In this document: piece by piece, positions 38,201 to 53,200 of the stretch
How the letters are laid out: every line of letters starts with the position of its first letter
How positions within the stretch are numbered: position 1 is the first letter of the stretch
Source: Apus apus
Lineage: Eukaryota; Chordata; Aves; Apodiformes; Apodidae
Length of the DNA: 64,000 bases
NCBI RefSeq assembly: GCF_020740795.1
Contig: NC_067301.1
Coordinates: forward strand, 2,542,001 to 2,606,000
Reading direction: 5' to 3'
Made by a program: the position numbers and the translations under genes
Notes under the pieces: generated by a model
Told to the model about the DNA's origin: nothing
Database searches by the model: none
What the model saw: the letters and a program-made list of their open reading frames with translations, nothing else

Positions 38201-41200
38201 GGTGAAGCACTACTCACTTCCCTCCAAATGCTTCTCAGCTCCTTCTCCCAGCCCACAGCCAGCCTTCCCTCCTGCTGCTGGCCTGTCTCCTAAGCAAGGC
38301 AATTAGGGACAGCTGAAGCCAGCTGAGACCTCTGCCCAGGGTGTCACTTCAGGACATGAAACCCTCTCCTGCTAAAAGTTTTTAAACTATTATTTTATTA
38401 CAGAAGAGGCAATGAGGGTGTTGGAAGGAAATGAAGAATATAGATATGTGTATACATATATTCCCTTGAAAGAGAAGAAGACTTCTAGTTGCCCTGACCC
38501 TTAGTTTCCCTTCATTTTTTCAGAGTAGGACCTCTCTCAGCCAAGGTGGAGGTGTGGGTTAGTTATGGCTGGTTTTACTGCTTCCCTGTTCCCTCTCCCA
38601 GACCCTCGGCCCATCCTAGTATTTGGCCTTTTGCAAGTTCTCTCTGGATGTTATGCTTTTCTTCTGATTTATGGTTTCCTGTGGGCTTGGAGGAATGTGA
38701 GGCAGGAGTAGTGTTCTGCTTTGTCACTTCTGAGCAGAAAGGGAAACAGAGATTAGTAGCAACAGGTCTTGGGTTTTGTGGAGGTTTGCAGGCTGACAAC
38801 AAAGCTTTAGGGAGGGTCAGAGCTACCCTGTGGTGACAGGACCTTGGTGAAGTGCTGGCAGTGCAGCAAGCCACAGACCAGGCAGAAGTCATGGCAGCCC
38901 CATTGTTCCCATTTTGCAATGGGATAGACATGGGTGGTATCAAATACAAAGAGCAGATCTGAGGATAAAGTAGTCACTGCACAAAGAGAGCCTTAACACA
39001 GAAACCAGGATGCTGTGTGTTATTCCTGCCTATCCTCCAGGACCGTGTGGTGATTTTGTAGTGCTCTAGGGTCATCCCTGTGTCTGGGATGGAGGCAAAG
39101 TCCTGTTAGAGCATTAGCCTGTGAAATGATTCAGGATACAAACTGCCAGATCAGAGCCCCTTTGGTTCTGGATTGGGTGGAAGGCTGAATTTTAGTGCCT
39201 TTTGGGTCGGCTGGTGTGTCACAGTCACCAGTTCTGAGGAGGTTTTTGTCAGTTGTTTTCTGAGTCAGGCTTGTGTGATCTCAGTGATGGAGAATCCAGG
39301 GCTGTGGCTTGGCCTTGACTCAGCCTCAAATCAAAACCAGGCTCTCCTCCCCATATGAACTCTGTCTCTTTGGCCTGTTTCTTTCCAGGACATCTCCTTC
39401 AGGCTTCTGCGTTCTCATCTTCCCTTTTCAGTGAGAGGATGTCAGCTGTGTGGAGGACGCTGACAGGGCTTCCACCATCCTGTGCCTGTTGGGCTCCCTG
39501 CCTTTTGGCCAAGGGTGGGAAGCACTTGCAAGCAAGGGTCTTTGCAGACTTCTCAATGAGTTGTCCATGGGTCAGGGTATCTGAACACAACCTGCCTGTT
39601 TTTAGAGGCCATAACTCTTCCCTTGCCACTACTCACCAGGCAAAGTGCAGCCCAGAAGTGTGGCAGGTAGCTGTGTCTGTTTGAGCAGCATCCTTGACAG
39701 GTTGTTAGCCCATGGGTCTGTGTTGGGTGCCCATAGTGGTCAGCACTGCAGGTGAAATCCAGCACCTTGTTTTAGCTGAAAGCAGATGTGGTTTTATTTA
39801 ACTCAGTGCACATCCTCTGTCTCTTTGGACAAGACACACGGTGAAATATTTCCTTTGTTAATCTGCTGTGTGAGTCTGTAACAGAGTTTTCAGAGCAGAA
39901 ATCCTGGTGTATGGAAAAAAAGGCCATTTTAAACAATGTACTGATAGGCCATGGCCCTGCTTCCCAAAGCAAATGTGGCCCTCGTTAATTAAATCAGTTG
40001 AATATCCATTCCAGCGTGCAGAGATGTTCACTTAAATCATGGCTGATATAAAGAGCATTACTCTGCCCACTGCCTCTGCAGTTATTTAGCTCTCTCTGTG
40101 ATAGGGGAATGTGAGTGACTGTGCAGAGCTTCTCAGAGGTGCTGTGACCTGGCTGCTTGGGGCTGCCTGTCTGAAGAAGGCAGTGGCTCTGCCAGGGTTG
40201 ATATCCTTTCATTCCAGGTGCTCAGCCAGTTGAGAGCAGAAGTGGAGCAAGATGTGTCACACAGTGAACTGGGAGCCCCTGTCTGCAGGATCAGTGCCAA
40301 CATCTGGAGAGTTCTGGCTCTAGTTATTACTGTGTCAGCAGAGAGAGCTCAGTGGTCAGGAAGGACTTGCACACGTGTAGTTAAATGCTCTTCCATTTCT
40401 AAAGCAAGGACACTGCAGTGCTGCCATCTGACTTGATTGAGGGATTGACAGTTCCTCCCACCTTTGGCTTTTCTCCTGTTCTATTCTTACTTAAAGGACA
40501 AAATCCAGAAATGCAAGGCTCAAAGTAGACAGGGATCAGGCTTCTGCCTGGCCTTGCCTGAACTGTTTCACCCCGGTGTGTGCATGCTTATTGTTGTGTC
40601 CATTATGGACCAGCTGCAGGCTTGAGAATGTCTGGTTTTCTTTTCAGTTATATTTATCTGGCAGGCAGTGCAAGGAGGGATCAATTCTGTTCTTGGTTTG
40701 GGTATTCACCTTTTGTTTTGACTTCCTTGGGTCTCATTACTTCTCCTCTGCCTCTCTACTTTCCTTGCTCTTTGCCTCCCTAATCTGCTCAAAGCCCTTG
40801 GAGGTGTGGCAGTCTTTTTCTGTGACACTGTATGTTATAAAATATGTGGGGGTTTCAGTACCCTGGGAGAATACAGTTGCTACTCCATGTAATGCCAACA
40901 ATAGCATCCTTTTTGTTCCCTATTTTTCTGTGGGTGTGGCTTCTCTATGTATTTTGTAAGCATCAAGTAGTAGCCAAAAATGAGTGCAGAAAAACATAGC
41001 CCCTGGCTTGAGTAGTCAGGTAAAGGTATTAATAACCATGCACACAAAGGAAATGATTAAGAAATAGGCAGTGTTCCTAATTGAATGCTTCTTCCCCATT
41101 CATGGGAGGAAGGGTGTGAAATCTTTCTTATACTTGGCAGCTCTTATTACAGAAATCAGCCATTAGCCCCATTTGCACAACAGGTTAGTCTGCAACGTGG

Positions 41201-44200
41201 AGCCAGTTCTCAGGGCAGGGCTGAGATTTCTCTGGAGCTATGTGAGGAGCTAGGAGTGCAGGTTTGCAGGAATTCCTGTATTTTTTTTTTTCCCTATTTT
41301 TATTTCCCCGGTGGAATGGGCTGAAAAATTGGTGAAAGAAACTCCTGTGGTATGAAATTCCAAAGCAATTTCTCATTTGAAAACTGTCATTCCATTTGCA
41401 GCTGGATTCAGATCTGGATTGTGCAACTTAGAAGGCAAAGGAGCTCAGGTTCAAGGTAGTGGAAGCAGAACATATTGGTCCATCTTTTCTGTCCAGAATG
41501 GAATATTGCCAGTCTCAGCACTGTCCCATGAAATGTTTCACTCTGATAAATCAGCACTTCCCAATGCCAGGGGCACTATTGCAGAAAATACTGGGGTTTT
41601 TCTCCAGAAATTTCCCATGCAGCTCTGCATTGGATGGAACTTTACAAATCCAGTGCCATCCCAGGCTGCAAGGGAATGACTTTGCTCTTGGCCCTCACAG
41701 TTGCATAAGCAAAACCAGCCACGCAAGCCTTTGATGTGGAATCACTCCTCCACAACCCTGAGCAGGAGAACCTGTTTCACAGGGAAATGAAGCGTTTCTT
41801 AAAACACATTAGTTACATCCAGTGCTTTTCAGATGTTTCTTCAGCCTTTCCTGTCAGATTAGTTCATTACTGAATTATCTAGACCTTGTAAATAAGCATT
41901 AACAGAGTTCTTTGTACAATTCTTTGCTAGACAGGGAATAAATCTCATTTTAGAGCTGATCATCCGAGGTTAGAATTTGGAAGTGGCCATGGAAAGACAT
42001 GGATGGCTTGTGAAGCTTTAAAAACCCCCTTAAATCTCAGTATCAGGCAGATGCAGGCTGAAGCATATAAAATAATTGATAGAAACAATGACTCAGTAAA
42101 TCTTAGGTAGTTCTGCTGGATTTTGTACTGAAACCGAGTAGAACCTTCTGATGATGGGGGGATGGCAAGATAGGAGGTGGGGGGGGGTCATGTGGGTGTC
42201 CTGCTAGTTGCTTTTCACAGTAGGTATCTGGAGAGGCAGAAGGATGAACTCCATGCAGCTAAAACACTGAATAACTCTGGGATTTTGGTCCTATAAGGCT
42301 GTCCTTGCACAAAGGTCAGTGTGGTTAAAGAGCTTGAAAAGTTTAACTTAAACCAAATTAAACAGCATCAGACCAAATGGGGGGATTAAGCTTCTCCTTT
42401 GTATATCACTGTAGCCCCCAGTGGCCTCTGCAGTGGTAAGGAAAGACTGGGCCAGATTTCTGTTGTATTTACACTTGTGGAAGTCTGCTGAGTTTATTGG
42501 GCTGGTATAAATGGAGGTGATTTAGGCTAGTGGGGGTGGAAGTGAATGTCCTAAAAGAAAGCCAGAAAGTTCACAAAAACAAGTCTCATTGAGTCTTGAG
42601 TTTGCTTTGTGGTTTCCTTGTGAATCAGAGAAGAAAAAGGGAGTGGGAGGAGGGGAGAGAAAAGGCATTCAGAACCCCATCCAAAACCAACCCTCTTCTC
42701 TCCCCCCTAGCCAGTATCTCTCATACAAGATATTTGTTTCTTCTGGCAATAGGAAGAAACCTTTCCAGATATTGTCCTCTGAGAACTGCTCAGTATTTGC
42801 AGTTAAAAGGGCAGCGCACATGTAAATATATGTGTACGCTAAGAAAAAGGAAATAATAACTGTTATTGTAACACAAAGGACAGGTTGTTTTATTTTTTTT
42901 GGCCTCAAGAGTTCATGCTGCATCACATACACAGTGGGATTTCGTGGAGCACCTCCTGACCTGCAGGGCTTTACCTGCCTCAAGCCCCAGACTCCCTCAG
43001 CTAATTCCTGCCATGACCCTGATTTCTCTGTTGATGGAGGACATGATTAGGACCCATTTCTTAACACTTTAGGGCTGCACATGTATCCCTGAGTCCCAAA
43101 ACATTGCTAAGGAGAGCAATGATTTTCTTATCTGTCTTCATGGATCAGTAACAACATTTCTTCCTCCTCTACTACAGGAGGCCAAGCTAATTTCTTAATC
43201 CCCATCCTGCTTCTTCAGCCTCAACAGGGAGGATGGAGCTTCTGGCATTGAAATGACTTCCCTGGAAAGGGTGCTGCCTGCAAGCTGTCCTTAGGTGCCA
43301 GTGGAATGTATCCAGGGAATACCTGGAGCCAGCCAGCCTTGTATAGTGTTCATGTGAAACACCTTGGGCTTCTGGAGAGACTTGGCTAATCCACTTGTGC
43401 TGAACATGCAGAGAGGGGCTTGGTGAGGGCTGAGATGGTCCAGTCTGAACATGTTCCCCAGCACATGGAGAACAAAGTGTGGGCTAGTAGGAACACCATG
43501 CCCATGGAGCCAGTGGTGGTGCATGTCTTGATAGCTTCACTCAAGACTGGGGACTTCTAAATGGCCTGTGTGGTGTGGCAAGTTAGTCAAATGAACCTTC
43601 TTGGCCTTGAAATCTAGCATGCTGTGCTGTAGTAACCAAAGCCCATTAGCGCTGGGGAAAGGCTGAGAGGGTGGGGGCACAACCTGTTTTAGCAGATACA
43701 AAGGAAAACTAATCAGCTAATACAAAGGCACCTAGGAATGACATACTGTCCATTATCCTGGGATCTGTGATGTGGCTTGTTTTAAACTGTGCTGTGTGTA
43801 AACCGTTCAATAGGATTATTTTGAAGGCCACAGTAATTAAGGGATTATCTAAGGAAAGTGGTAGATGCTCTCTCTGCCTTAGATAATGGGACAACTGCTC
43901 CTTCTGTGGCTGGGATGGAGATTCAAGGACTGTGTCTCTGACAGGAATTTACTTTGAAACTGGTGGTTTTAACAGGAATCCTGCATGCCAAGGGGACCAG
44001 CACATCATGCTGGTTGAAACATGGGTAGTTTGTATCTGCTGTGCAGCAGTGCCCAGTCTGCAGGACCTCCCTGTGCTGTTCTGGTTTTTTGATGTCAGAT
44101 TTACTGGTGGCTTCCATGCACTGTGAGTCCACTTCTGCCAAGAAAAGCTGTTGTGCTGAGACAAACTTGAAGTTTAGTTTTGCTGCAGAGGCAAAGGAGA

Positions 44201-47200
44201 TGTCCAAAAGGGGGTAGGGCAGGGTGCACTCAAAAAGGGCATCTGTGTTTGTTCCCAGGAGAGTGTAGTTCTAGATATTGTTGCCCTTGGGGGAAAAAAT
44301 AATTCCTTCCTTCTGGAAGCAGGGAAACATTTGACATTGGCAGGTGTTGGCACAGTAGAATTGATGGATGGATGAGATCTGTGTTTCGTGGCTTGAGGCT
44401 GAGGAGGAGGGTGTTCTGCTCTGCTGCTGGCCTTTTGAGATGGCTCTGTGACTTCCATCCCCCTGTGTCCCATCTGCAGGCTGGGGGGTGCACAGACCTC
44501 CTGTCACCAGCCTTGGACTGACCCGTGCTCTGAGGGCATGGGGACACCCACCCCATCTCCCACCCCTGCTGTTGGTATGAGAGGTGTTCCAGTGAGCTGG
44601 AATGGTCCTGGAGCGACCAACTGGAAATTTCTGGTTTGAGTGATGCAAATATGACTGTCCCTGCTGCTTGCAGACCTGTGAATCCCTCTGTCGTTTTGCC
44701 ATTGTTTTTATTATTATGTTTATCCCAGCAACTTTCTTCAGATTTCCCTGTTTTACTGCTATCACTGCACTTCACTTACTGGAGGGTTTGAGCAGCAGGC
44801 ACTTAAAGTGAAGCCACTTAAACCTCTGGGAGGTGAATTTTCCAAATGACTCAGCACGATGAGCAGGGAACATTTTCAAAAGGCTGGTCTCAAGTGTCAC
44901 AGCGAGCAGTGCCAAATGCCAGCACCTCTTGCAAACTGGACTCCTTTTGGGGTTCCAAGGGAGAATTCTGGGGGTGCCGTGCGGGTCCAGGCCCTGTGCT
45001 TTGAGCAGAATGAGGTGACCTCAGGCTGGGGTGGTGGGGAGAGCTGGGAATGTCGCCTGTGCCAGTGGAGCTGCAGTGGGCAGTGCTGTGCTGGGAAACG
45101 TAAAGCAAAACCTCAGCTGAGAAGGCCAGAGAGGCTCAGCTTTGGCAGAGGATCGGGAAATCTCACCGAGCGGGGAGAATCGTGGAGAGGCAGCCAAGGG
45201 GAACACAGCTCCAGTGTTGGGGCACACAATGGAGTTCCTGTGGCAGAGGCCACAAGGGAGGACATTGTCTGTGGTCCCAAGTGTGCCCGGGCTCCACGTG
45301 CAGAGCCATTAGTAGCTACACTAATGAGTTCAAAATTCACCGTCAAGGCAGGGGACAAGCAGCAATCAGTGGAAGATGATACTGTGCCCCTAGAATGGGC
45401 CCTGTGTGGTTGTCTGCTTTGGAGCTAATAGGAACAAGAGATGAAGTGTGTCCAAGTGTGTGTCTGTGTTCAGGAGGTGACATTTATCACTGCCAGTGCA
45501 GCAAAGGGACACCTGCCACTGGCACATGGAACGTTTGCCTCGCTCCACTGTTGTGTGTGAGACTGGCTCCCCACAGTCCCTCTTTCTCTCTAGTTTGGCC
45601 CTTCAGAGACTGTCAAAGGACAAGAAGGGCTCAGAGCCAGGCCAGGTGCAAGCACAAAGAGGCACAGGAAGCAAAGGCCTGATCTAGGGAAGCAAAAAGT
45701 CTCTTCGGCTGAAGGGATGCAGACCCAGTGCTGAAGGCTGGGCTGCAGCTGCTGCAGATGCTTCACATCCACTTCCTATGAACTGGAACTGCCTCTGAGA
45801 GACAGCAAAAGCACTTCTCTTCTGCTTTCTTGTACTTCCCTTTGCTGCCCTACCCTTGCATCTTTTTTCTGGCCCCCTCCCTGACTTGCAGCATCCCCTG
45901 TTCTTGCCAATGTGCCTTTCCCCCTCGCCATCCCCTGGCTCCCACTGCTCTCCCTGAAATGCCTTTGCATTCCAGCTCTGCATCTTCTGCCAAACACTGT
46001 GTGTGTGCACTGTGGTCATGTATGTGTGTGGGGGAATGAGTATTTAGGAGTAAAACAAAGTTTCCTCTGCAGCAATAACCATGATAGACTAAACAACATC
46101 TTGCTCACATCTGCAGTCCAGCTAATTCTGGTTCGAGGCAGAAGGCTTGTGCAGCATAGCAAAGTCCACCTAACATCTGCCAGCCATGCTTTTTTTTCCA
46201 AAACAACTGTGGAATTCTAGTGAGTCATAGGCCCTGCATCTACCTGCCACTTCCACAGCGATACCAGCAAGGTGCAAGGCTCTGCTATTTTACATAAAAC
46301 AGATTTGTTTTCTAACCAAAACCCCATTTAATCCCTTCTGATCTCAGAAGATTTTCCTCTGTGTTCTTCTGAATTTGGTGTAGATCAGTAACAAGGTATG
46401 CAGCCTGCATTTTCAGGGTCTCGTTCATCATTTGTGCAGGTAAACATTTAGTATGTGAATTAAGGTAGACATTTGACAGTCAATTCTGCAATCCATCACC
46501 CCCTACTATCATTTTATGTGCTGATTCTGTATATGTCCTGCCCTTCTGGCTTAGCATTAAGGATGATATTTGTGGCAGGACTGTGATGTGTGCCTCTGTC
46601 TCATGCTGGAAGGTGGAGCCTGTCTGCTTTCACTTACTGGCCAAATGCACCTCTCACACCATAGCAGTAATTCCTTCAGGTTGCTGAGGATTAGGAGTTG
46701 ATAATTGATTTGTGATATTTAGGTTTTTTTAAAGTTGAATCTTCTGTTAACATGTGATCACATGGAACCCAGAGAAATCAAAGACTTAATGGTTCCATAG
46801 GAAAGCCCAGTAGCCAAAGGCAAATAAAAAAGGATTTCATGCTCTTATTTTAAGATAAGACATCTGTGGTGTCCTTGCATTGGGCAGTGCAAGAAATGAA
46901 AGAGACACAATGGTCATGCAGACCTCCAAAATACCTCATCCTCAGCTGTGTGCCTGGTTTTACTGCTTGGTTGGTTGGTTGGTTGTCTGCATAAAAGCAG
47001 ACTGAACATATTTTTAGTTAGAGGAATTTAGCAACCTGCAGTTTAGCTGACTGGCTTGGAGAAACAGTTATTTTCCTGCCTTTGTTGAGGCTAGCCTGGG
47101 ATGCTCAGGTGGAATGAAAGCACTTGCTTTGGGGCTGGCATTTTGGTGGGACTCCAGTTTATTTGTGTGCACACCTCTTGTGCTCTGCACCATGCTGCTC

Positions 47201-50200
47201 TTTAATGCCAAGTAATGCAGATGGAGCAAACCTACAAAAAACTAGGGAGTGCTTCACATACCCATCTTGGCAGGAGGCTCTCCATGGCTTTCATCTCTCA
47301 TCCTGGGGACAGTGAGGCACTCAGGGGTTTAACTCCCTAGTTTACTCCTTGCTGGGCATATCTCTGGATCTAGTTCATCCTACTGGCTATACCAGTGCAA
47401 CTGGTTCTACAAAGACATTTCTTCACTCTGGTTCCTGTTCCAACTCAGCGAGCTGGGTGAAGCATGTGCTTAGCAGTGGGCATAGATGTGAAATCCCATT
47501 GAATCTGGTGGGAGCGAGACAGGTTTAAAATCAAGTATCTGCTTGAGGACTTTGCATATGCACACCCTTTAAACCCTGCTGGCTCAGGTCCTTTTCCTCC
47601 AAGCCTTTGCCAGTGAGGGCCCTGATGTTAACCCACCTTTGGTAGCTTCCTCACTGGCTGGCTGTTGCCACCAGAGTGTAAAATAGTGCCCTGCGAGTAA
47701 CTACTCCCACATCTGTCACTGAATGGCTTTGTAAGCACGTGGGATTGTTTATTTTCCCTGGTTTAGTCTTTCCCTGGGGAGCATGAGGCTCTCAGGCCTT
47801 TACTGACCTGTGGTCAGGCCATGTGGTGAGATCTCAAGAGTCAAGTCTCTCTCCTCCAGGTATCGTGGTGCTGTGCCAAGGATCCTGGCCAGGTGGTGGT
47901 TTTAATGAATAGGGCTGCTGCTGCTGGTGGTTTGTGTTGCAGCCCTCAGCCAGATCCAACCAGGCTCCAGGCTGCTTCATGCACATGTGCATGTTTTGGA
48001 AGGACCTATGTGGTGCTGGAGCTGACGAGCTGGGCAGAGGTCATCTGCTGTGCAGCAAAGCAGGGCTGCAGAAAGGAGTCCTTAGAAACATCTCTATCGT
48101 CTGTTCTCATCTGTCTCCATCCACCTCTGTTGAGCTTTGTTTTTCTAGTTGCCACACTTTGGCCAGCTTGAAATGCTGAATGGGCCACGCATGGAGAATG
48201 GTCCCTTTCAAGACCCTTGGAGGCTGATGGCAATTTATTTAATGTTGCTGTTTCTCATTCATAGGACCAAGTGTAATTCATCCTTGCATCTCAGAGCCCT
48301 TCCCTGCATCAACACAGCCTCTTGGCTGCCTTGCAGTGCAAGTGTTTGCCCTCCTGACAGGATGACAGCAGAGGGGATGGCAGGCCAGCTATTTTCTCCC
48401 TCTTCAGTAGCTCCTGGTGACACTTCTGTATCCTTCTCTTACAGAGTGTGCTCAGCCAGGGTTATTACCTCAGTCTTGATCAGGGATCTTCCTGTGCCTA
48501 ATGTGTTTAAATTTGCTGCCTTCTTTCTTTGTGAGAGATGGTGACTTCCCTCTACTTGTGTCCCAACCACCCAAGGCCAGGTGGGACAAGCTACTAAGAT
48601 ATCTTCCTTGTTTAGTCAGACTCACTCCATTGCAGCCTATTCTGGGCAGCAAAGTCTGTAATTTTGTTCATATCATGTGATCTTTGCATCTGGAGAGAAT
48701 AACCCCTAAATACGGTGCCCGCGCAGAACCACATATTATTTTCTTTGGCAGACATGGTTTGTCTGGCACTGCAGAGTAGCTCCTGTCCCTTCTGCTTGGC
48801 TTTTACTGTGAGGATAATATATTGACCTGTGAAGAACTGACCTGGGATCAAACACTAGGCCCAGCTACTACAAAAGACTGCCTGTTTAGGGAGTCATTGT
48901 CTTTCCTGTTCAGGAGAGCTCTTTTCCATGGGAAAACTCCCACAGTGATTAATGGAATCCTCCTTTTCATTTCTCACCACTCCCTTTGATAAACCCAAGT
49001 TCCCTGAGGCTTACCTGTTCAAGGTGCCATCTTAAAACAGACTTGACTGCTGAACTTTAGTATCACTGTCCTAAATTCACACATCTGAAGGGAACAGGAA
49101 GGTTAATTCAGTGCTGTGGAGACATCCCTCACTAACTCTCTCTCAGCCTGTCCCTTACCTGTGCCTTGTGATTCTTATCACCTCCAGAGCCAACCAGCAG
49201 GACATGTGCTGTCTGGTGCAGCAGCTGCATGGCTGCTCCAAGTGAGCCATTCAGACAAGGCAAGCAGAGTCTCTGTTCTGTGAAGACCACTATCTCATGA
49301 GGTTTTGGCACCAGAAGCCAGTTATAATATAAAATCTGACCTTATAATGGTCAGAAATCAGCAAGGAAATCAGTGTTTTCTAGTCTCCTTACCCTGATGC
49401 ACCACTGCCCTTTCCTGGATGGAAGCTGAAGTGTCACAAGGTGTTTCAGACCTTGTTTTGCACCTAGCAAACATTCTGCTTCCACTCAAGCAGCAGAGAC
49501 CTTGATTTGGGGGTAGCAAAAGAGAGAGTAATCTTTGGTCTGGTCTTGCTGATGCTGTGAAACACTGAGTGACAGTGGGAGAGAGCTCTGGAACTAAGAT
49601 ATCTGTGTATTCTCTACTTACGTGAGTGCTGCTGACTTGAAAGCCAGAGCATCACATGTGCCAGTTTCTAGCATAATGACTCAAAAACTAGGTCAGTGTC
49701 TTTGCACTGTGTCAAGCATTTATGCTTGGGAAGGCTATTGACTTGTCAGCACCAGGGGTGTGTTAGTAAATCTCTGGCAATAGTAACAGTAATCTGTTCA
49801 CAGTATCTTTGATCTGAAGGTCTTTAAATGTGGTGCAGTTGTCATTAAGTGCAGTTCACAGTCCAGCTTTCTGAAAACAGCTCCACTGTACGGAGGGGGA
49901 AGCCGAGGCAGGGAGCCATGATGAGTTATTTCTGATGACATGACTGAGCCATTGCCAGAGGTAAGGAGACAACCCAGGAGCACTGGCTCCCAGACTCCTG
50001 CTCCGAGTCACTAGACAATCTCCCCAGCCTAGTTAGACCCACCCTTGGAATATGGTATTCCAAGGCATGTAGCTCCAGCTGCAGCAAGACTTCTCTGCTG
50101 AGCAGTGATGTACATACCAAAGAACCAGATAAACATTTACTTTTCCTTTGTGTGAGAGTGCTGCAGCCAGCAGGGACTGCAGGGGCTCCCTCCCCCTCTG

Positions 50201-53200
50201 CAGGCAGGCAGAAGGCAGGGAGCTTGGAGGGATTCATTGGAGCTGACTTGCCTCAGTTGGAGGCAGAGTTTTCAATTATCCAGGCTGCTCCTTTTTCTTT
50301 TTCTTTTTTTTTTTTTTTTGGTGCTCCTCCCACCATGTGGAGAGCCAGATGTTCTAAAGAGGGTGAATGGAAGTGTGGAAGAGCAAGGCCTCTGGTGTGC
50401 AGGGCAGGGAAAGGTTAGTGCTGAGTATAATAAGAGCCACACTTAACTGATTTAGTGGGCTGGGAATGGGAAGGTTTCCTGTAGATGGAGTCTGTTTCCC
50501 ACATACTCTTCCTGGCTCCTGATTGGTTTCACTCCCTGCTTTCCCTCTTCCCAGCTCTAGGTTGGCTGTTCCAACCAGACTGGGACCAGGACTCAGGGAT
50601 CTTACCTGGTCTTTGTAGTTCAAACAGATGAGCTCCCTTTTTCCCACCTTAGCTACATGGTGTGTGGGAAGCGCGTGAGCCTGTAAGGTTTTGGAGAGCT
50701 GCTGGTTTCAGGGCTTGCTGGTGTTAGTGGAGGGAGCAGATGTTCTTGTCCAGGGTAGCTCTTCAGTCCCTTCTCAGCTCCCTCGGGGAGGTACTTGTGT
50801 AGGATTGAGCCTGGCAGAACCAGCACCAACAAAGTGATTCAGCTCTCCAGCATTTTAACAAGTGGTGCGTGTGTCTGGAGTGGCAGTTTGCTGGCAGGGC
50901 TGCTCTGCTGCCTTGTGGAGGAGAACAGCAAACCTGCTGTGGCTGTAGCCACGAGAAAGCATCTCTCCTGGACTCTTTCTGCTTTCCAGCCCATATTCCA
51001 GCTGAGGTGGGATGCTCAGCTGGTATTTAGTGCCACTGTCCCATATATTTCTCATTCCAGCTCCAGCACTGGCCTGTATACTTTGCTCATCAACCTCAGA
51101 AACCTTTGGCTATGCTGAACAGTGTCACAATGGGTCCCATGCTATTTCCATGAGCAAGTGCAAAAAGCCAGGCAAATGCAGCTGGCACTGTGAACTGCTG
51201 GGAAGTCCCAGCAATTGCAGGATCTGGTTGTCATGGATATTGTCACCATGGAGCTGTTACCATGGTGCTGTCTGCTCACATGGACAGAGAGATGCAAAGT
51301 ATGCTCATTCTTTTGAGGAAAGGGGGAAGAACAGTGGATACTAGAGGGCACAGAAGCTTTCAGACAGGTGCTTAGGGAGGTTAATAACTACTTTGTTTTA
51401 GAGTTTTGCTGACTCTGCTGCCTATGTCATGTTCCTTATTTTTCTCTTTTGTACCTTACAATAGCAGCCAGCAGAAGGAAGTGAGACAGATGTAGTTGCT
51501 GGGTCATCCACAGCAGTGTTGCACTGTGCAATAGAGGCAGCACCTTTCTCTTGGAAAAAATAAAATTAAAAAATCCAAAGAGTGGTTAGTAGTAACCAGT
51601 GCTTGGCTTTTACCTGATCTCAGTGTAAACCTCCAGAAATACAGTGTCTTGCTGAATATGAGGATAGGGAGGTGGAACTTAAAATCCCATCTTCTCCTGC
51701 AGGCCCCTTTTCCTTGAAGGAGCACACTCACCTTATTTTAATTGCTAGGGAATGTCTGGGCACCCTTGGAAGGTAGTTTGGCAGCTGTTAGTGACCTTGT
51801 CAGGCTGCTGATGGTTCTGGAAGAAGAAGTTGAATGAAAAATGACTTGTGTCTGTTCCAGATATCCTTGTGTGGTTTGGAGCAGAGCTAATCTCACTGAG
51901 GCAAATGCTGGTTTTACTCCATTTCAAATAGAACATTATCAGATTTAATAAACAATAATAATTCTGCTTTGCAAACCTACAGCTCCTGACTGCCTGAACA
52001 TTTTGCCTCTATTTATTAAACCCACCAAACACTCCTGTGATAGAGGGAAGGATTAATTTTTCTCACTCTTTTAATAGTGATTATGGGGCACAGAGACTGT
52101 GGTAAGTGGCCTCCCATGGATGCTGTGGCTGTCAGGAGCAGGATCCAGGAGTTCCTGTTTCCTGCCCTGAGCTCTGGAAGGCCCTTGTTTCCTCTGTCCC
52201 ACAGCATTAAACTGAGGCAAACCCTGAACATCATTGTAGTGACATGGAGTGTAGGGCCCTTAGCAGCCTGATTTGGAGCTGTTCTAAACAGAGCTCTGAA
52301 TGCTCCGGGTGGCTAAAGAACATTGCCTTTGATCTGAATATGCCAGTTGCTCACTTCCAAACACATTAGGCTCATGAGGCAGTCCTCTTCCTGGCCACAG
52401 AAGATGTTTCTGTGGAGGAGCTGTCACTGCAAGGCACGGATTAATGATTTTTCTGGATTTGACAGGAGTTTTTGTTGCTGCTAGCAAAGCAGGTTTTATG
52501 CCCGTGTGCATTCAGTTATTCCTGCTGCAGGGTGGGTTTCTGGGGTTACGCAGCCCACTCAGCATGTTGCTCAGGTGTAGCACTGGGTATAAATGCCCTG
52601 CTTGGAGTGAGGTGCTCCTGTTTTGTGTACAACTTAGATTAGAGAGGCAGCAAGGCTGCCAGGGGCCCAGCCAGCAGCTGGGAGCAGCTGGGCTGCAGGT
52701 GGGTTCACAGTTTAAGGGCTGCAGCTTCTCCTTCTCTCCAACTGGGGAAGGGTGTTACAGAGGGCTTGTAAGGGGATGGTAACACCATGCAGCAGTTAGA
52801 TCACATCAGTGAGAGTCACAAATCAGTTAGAATTGGCACCGATGGAGGTGGAGGGAGGGAGGCTCTCCAGAAACATCCCTGCTCCTGCTGGGCTGAAGGG
52901 ATGTCTTCATGTTGTCTGCAATGGGAGTTGGCTTGGACCCCAGGTATCCTGCTGATAGCACTTGGGGCAAGATCAGCTCATGCAGTGCAGAGCTGGGGGG
53001 CCCCCAAAGAGATGCACCTACATTTGGCAGGCACTTTTGAAAGCAAGAACCTCCGAGGCTCTTTTCACATGCTTGGCTGTAGCTGGTGAATGAGAGAGCC
53101 TGTGTGTACACATGTGCCTTAGGGACAAAGCAGCCCTTTACTTGACCAATTTAACAACCTGTAACCTGGTGACTGCATGCAGAAAACAGCCCTGTCTTTT

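Noticed and set aside
44859-45428. 189-codon plus-strand frame in ACAP3 intron 1
   Set aside because: No recognisable domain, no promoter or poly(A) context, and other frames on both strands are also open, which points to composition.
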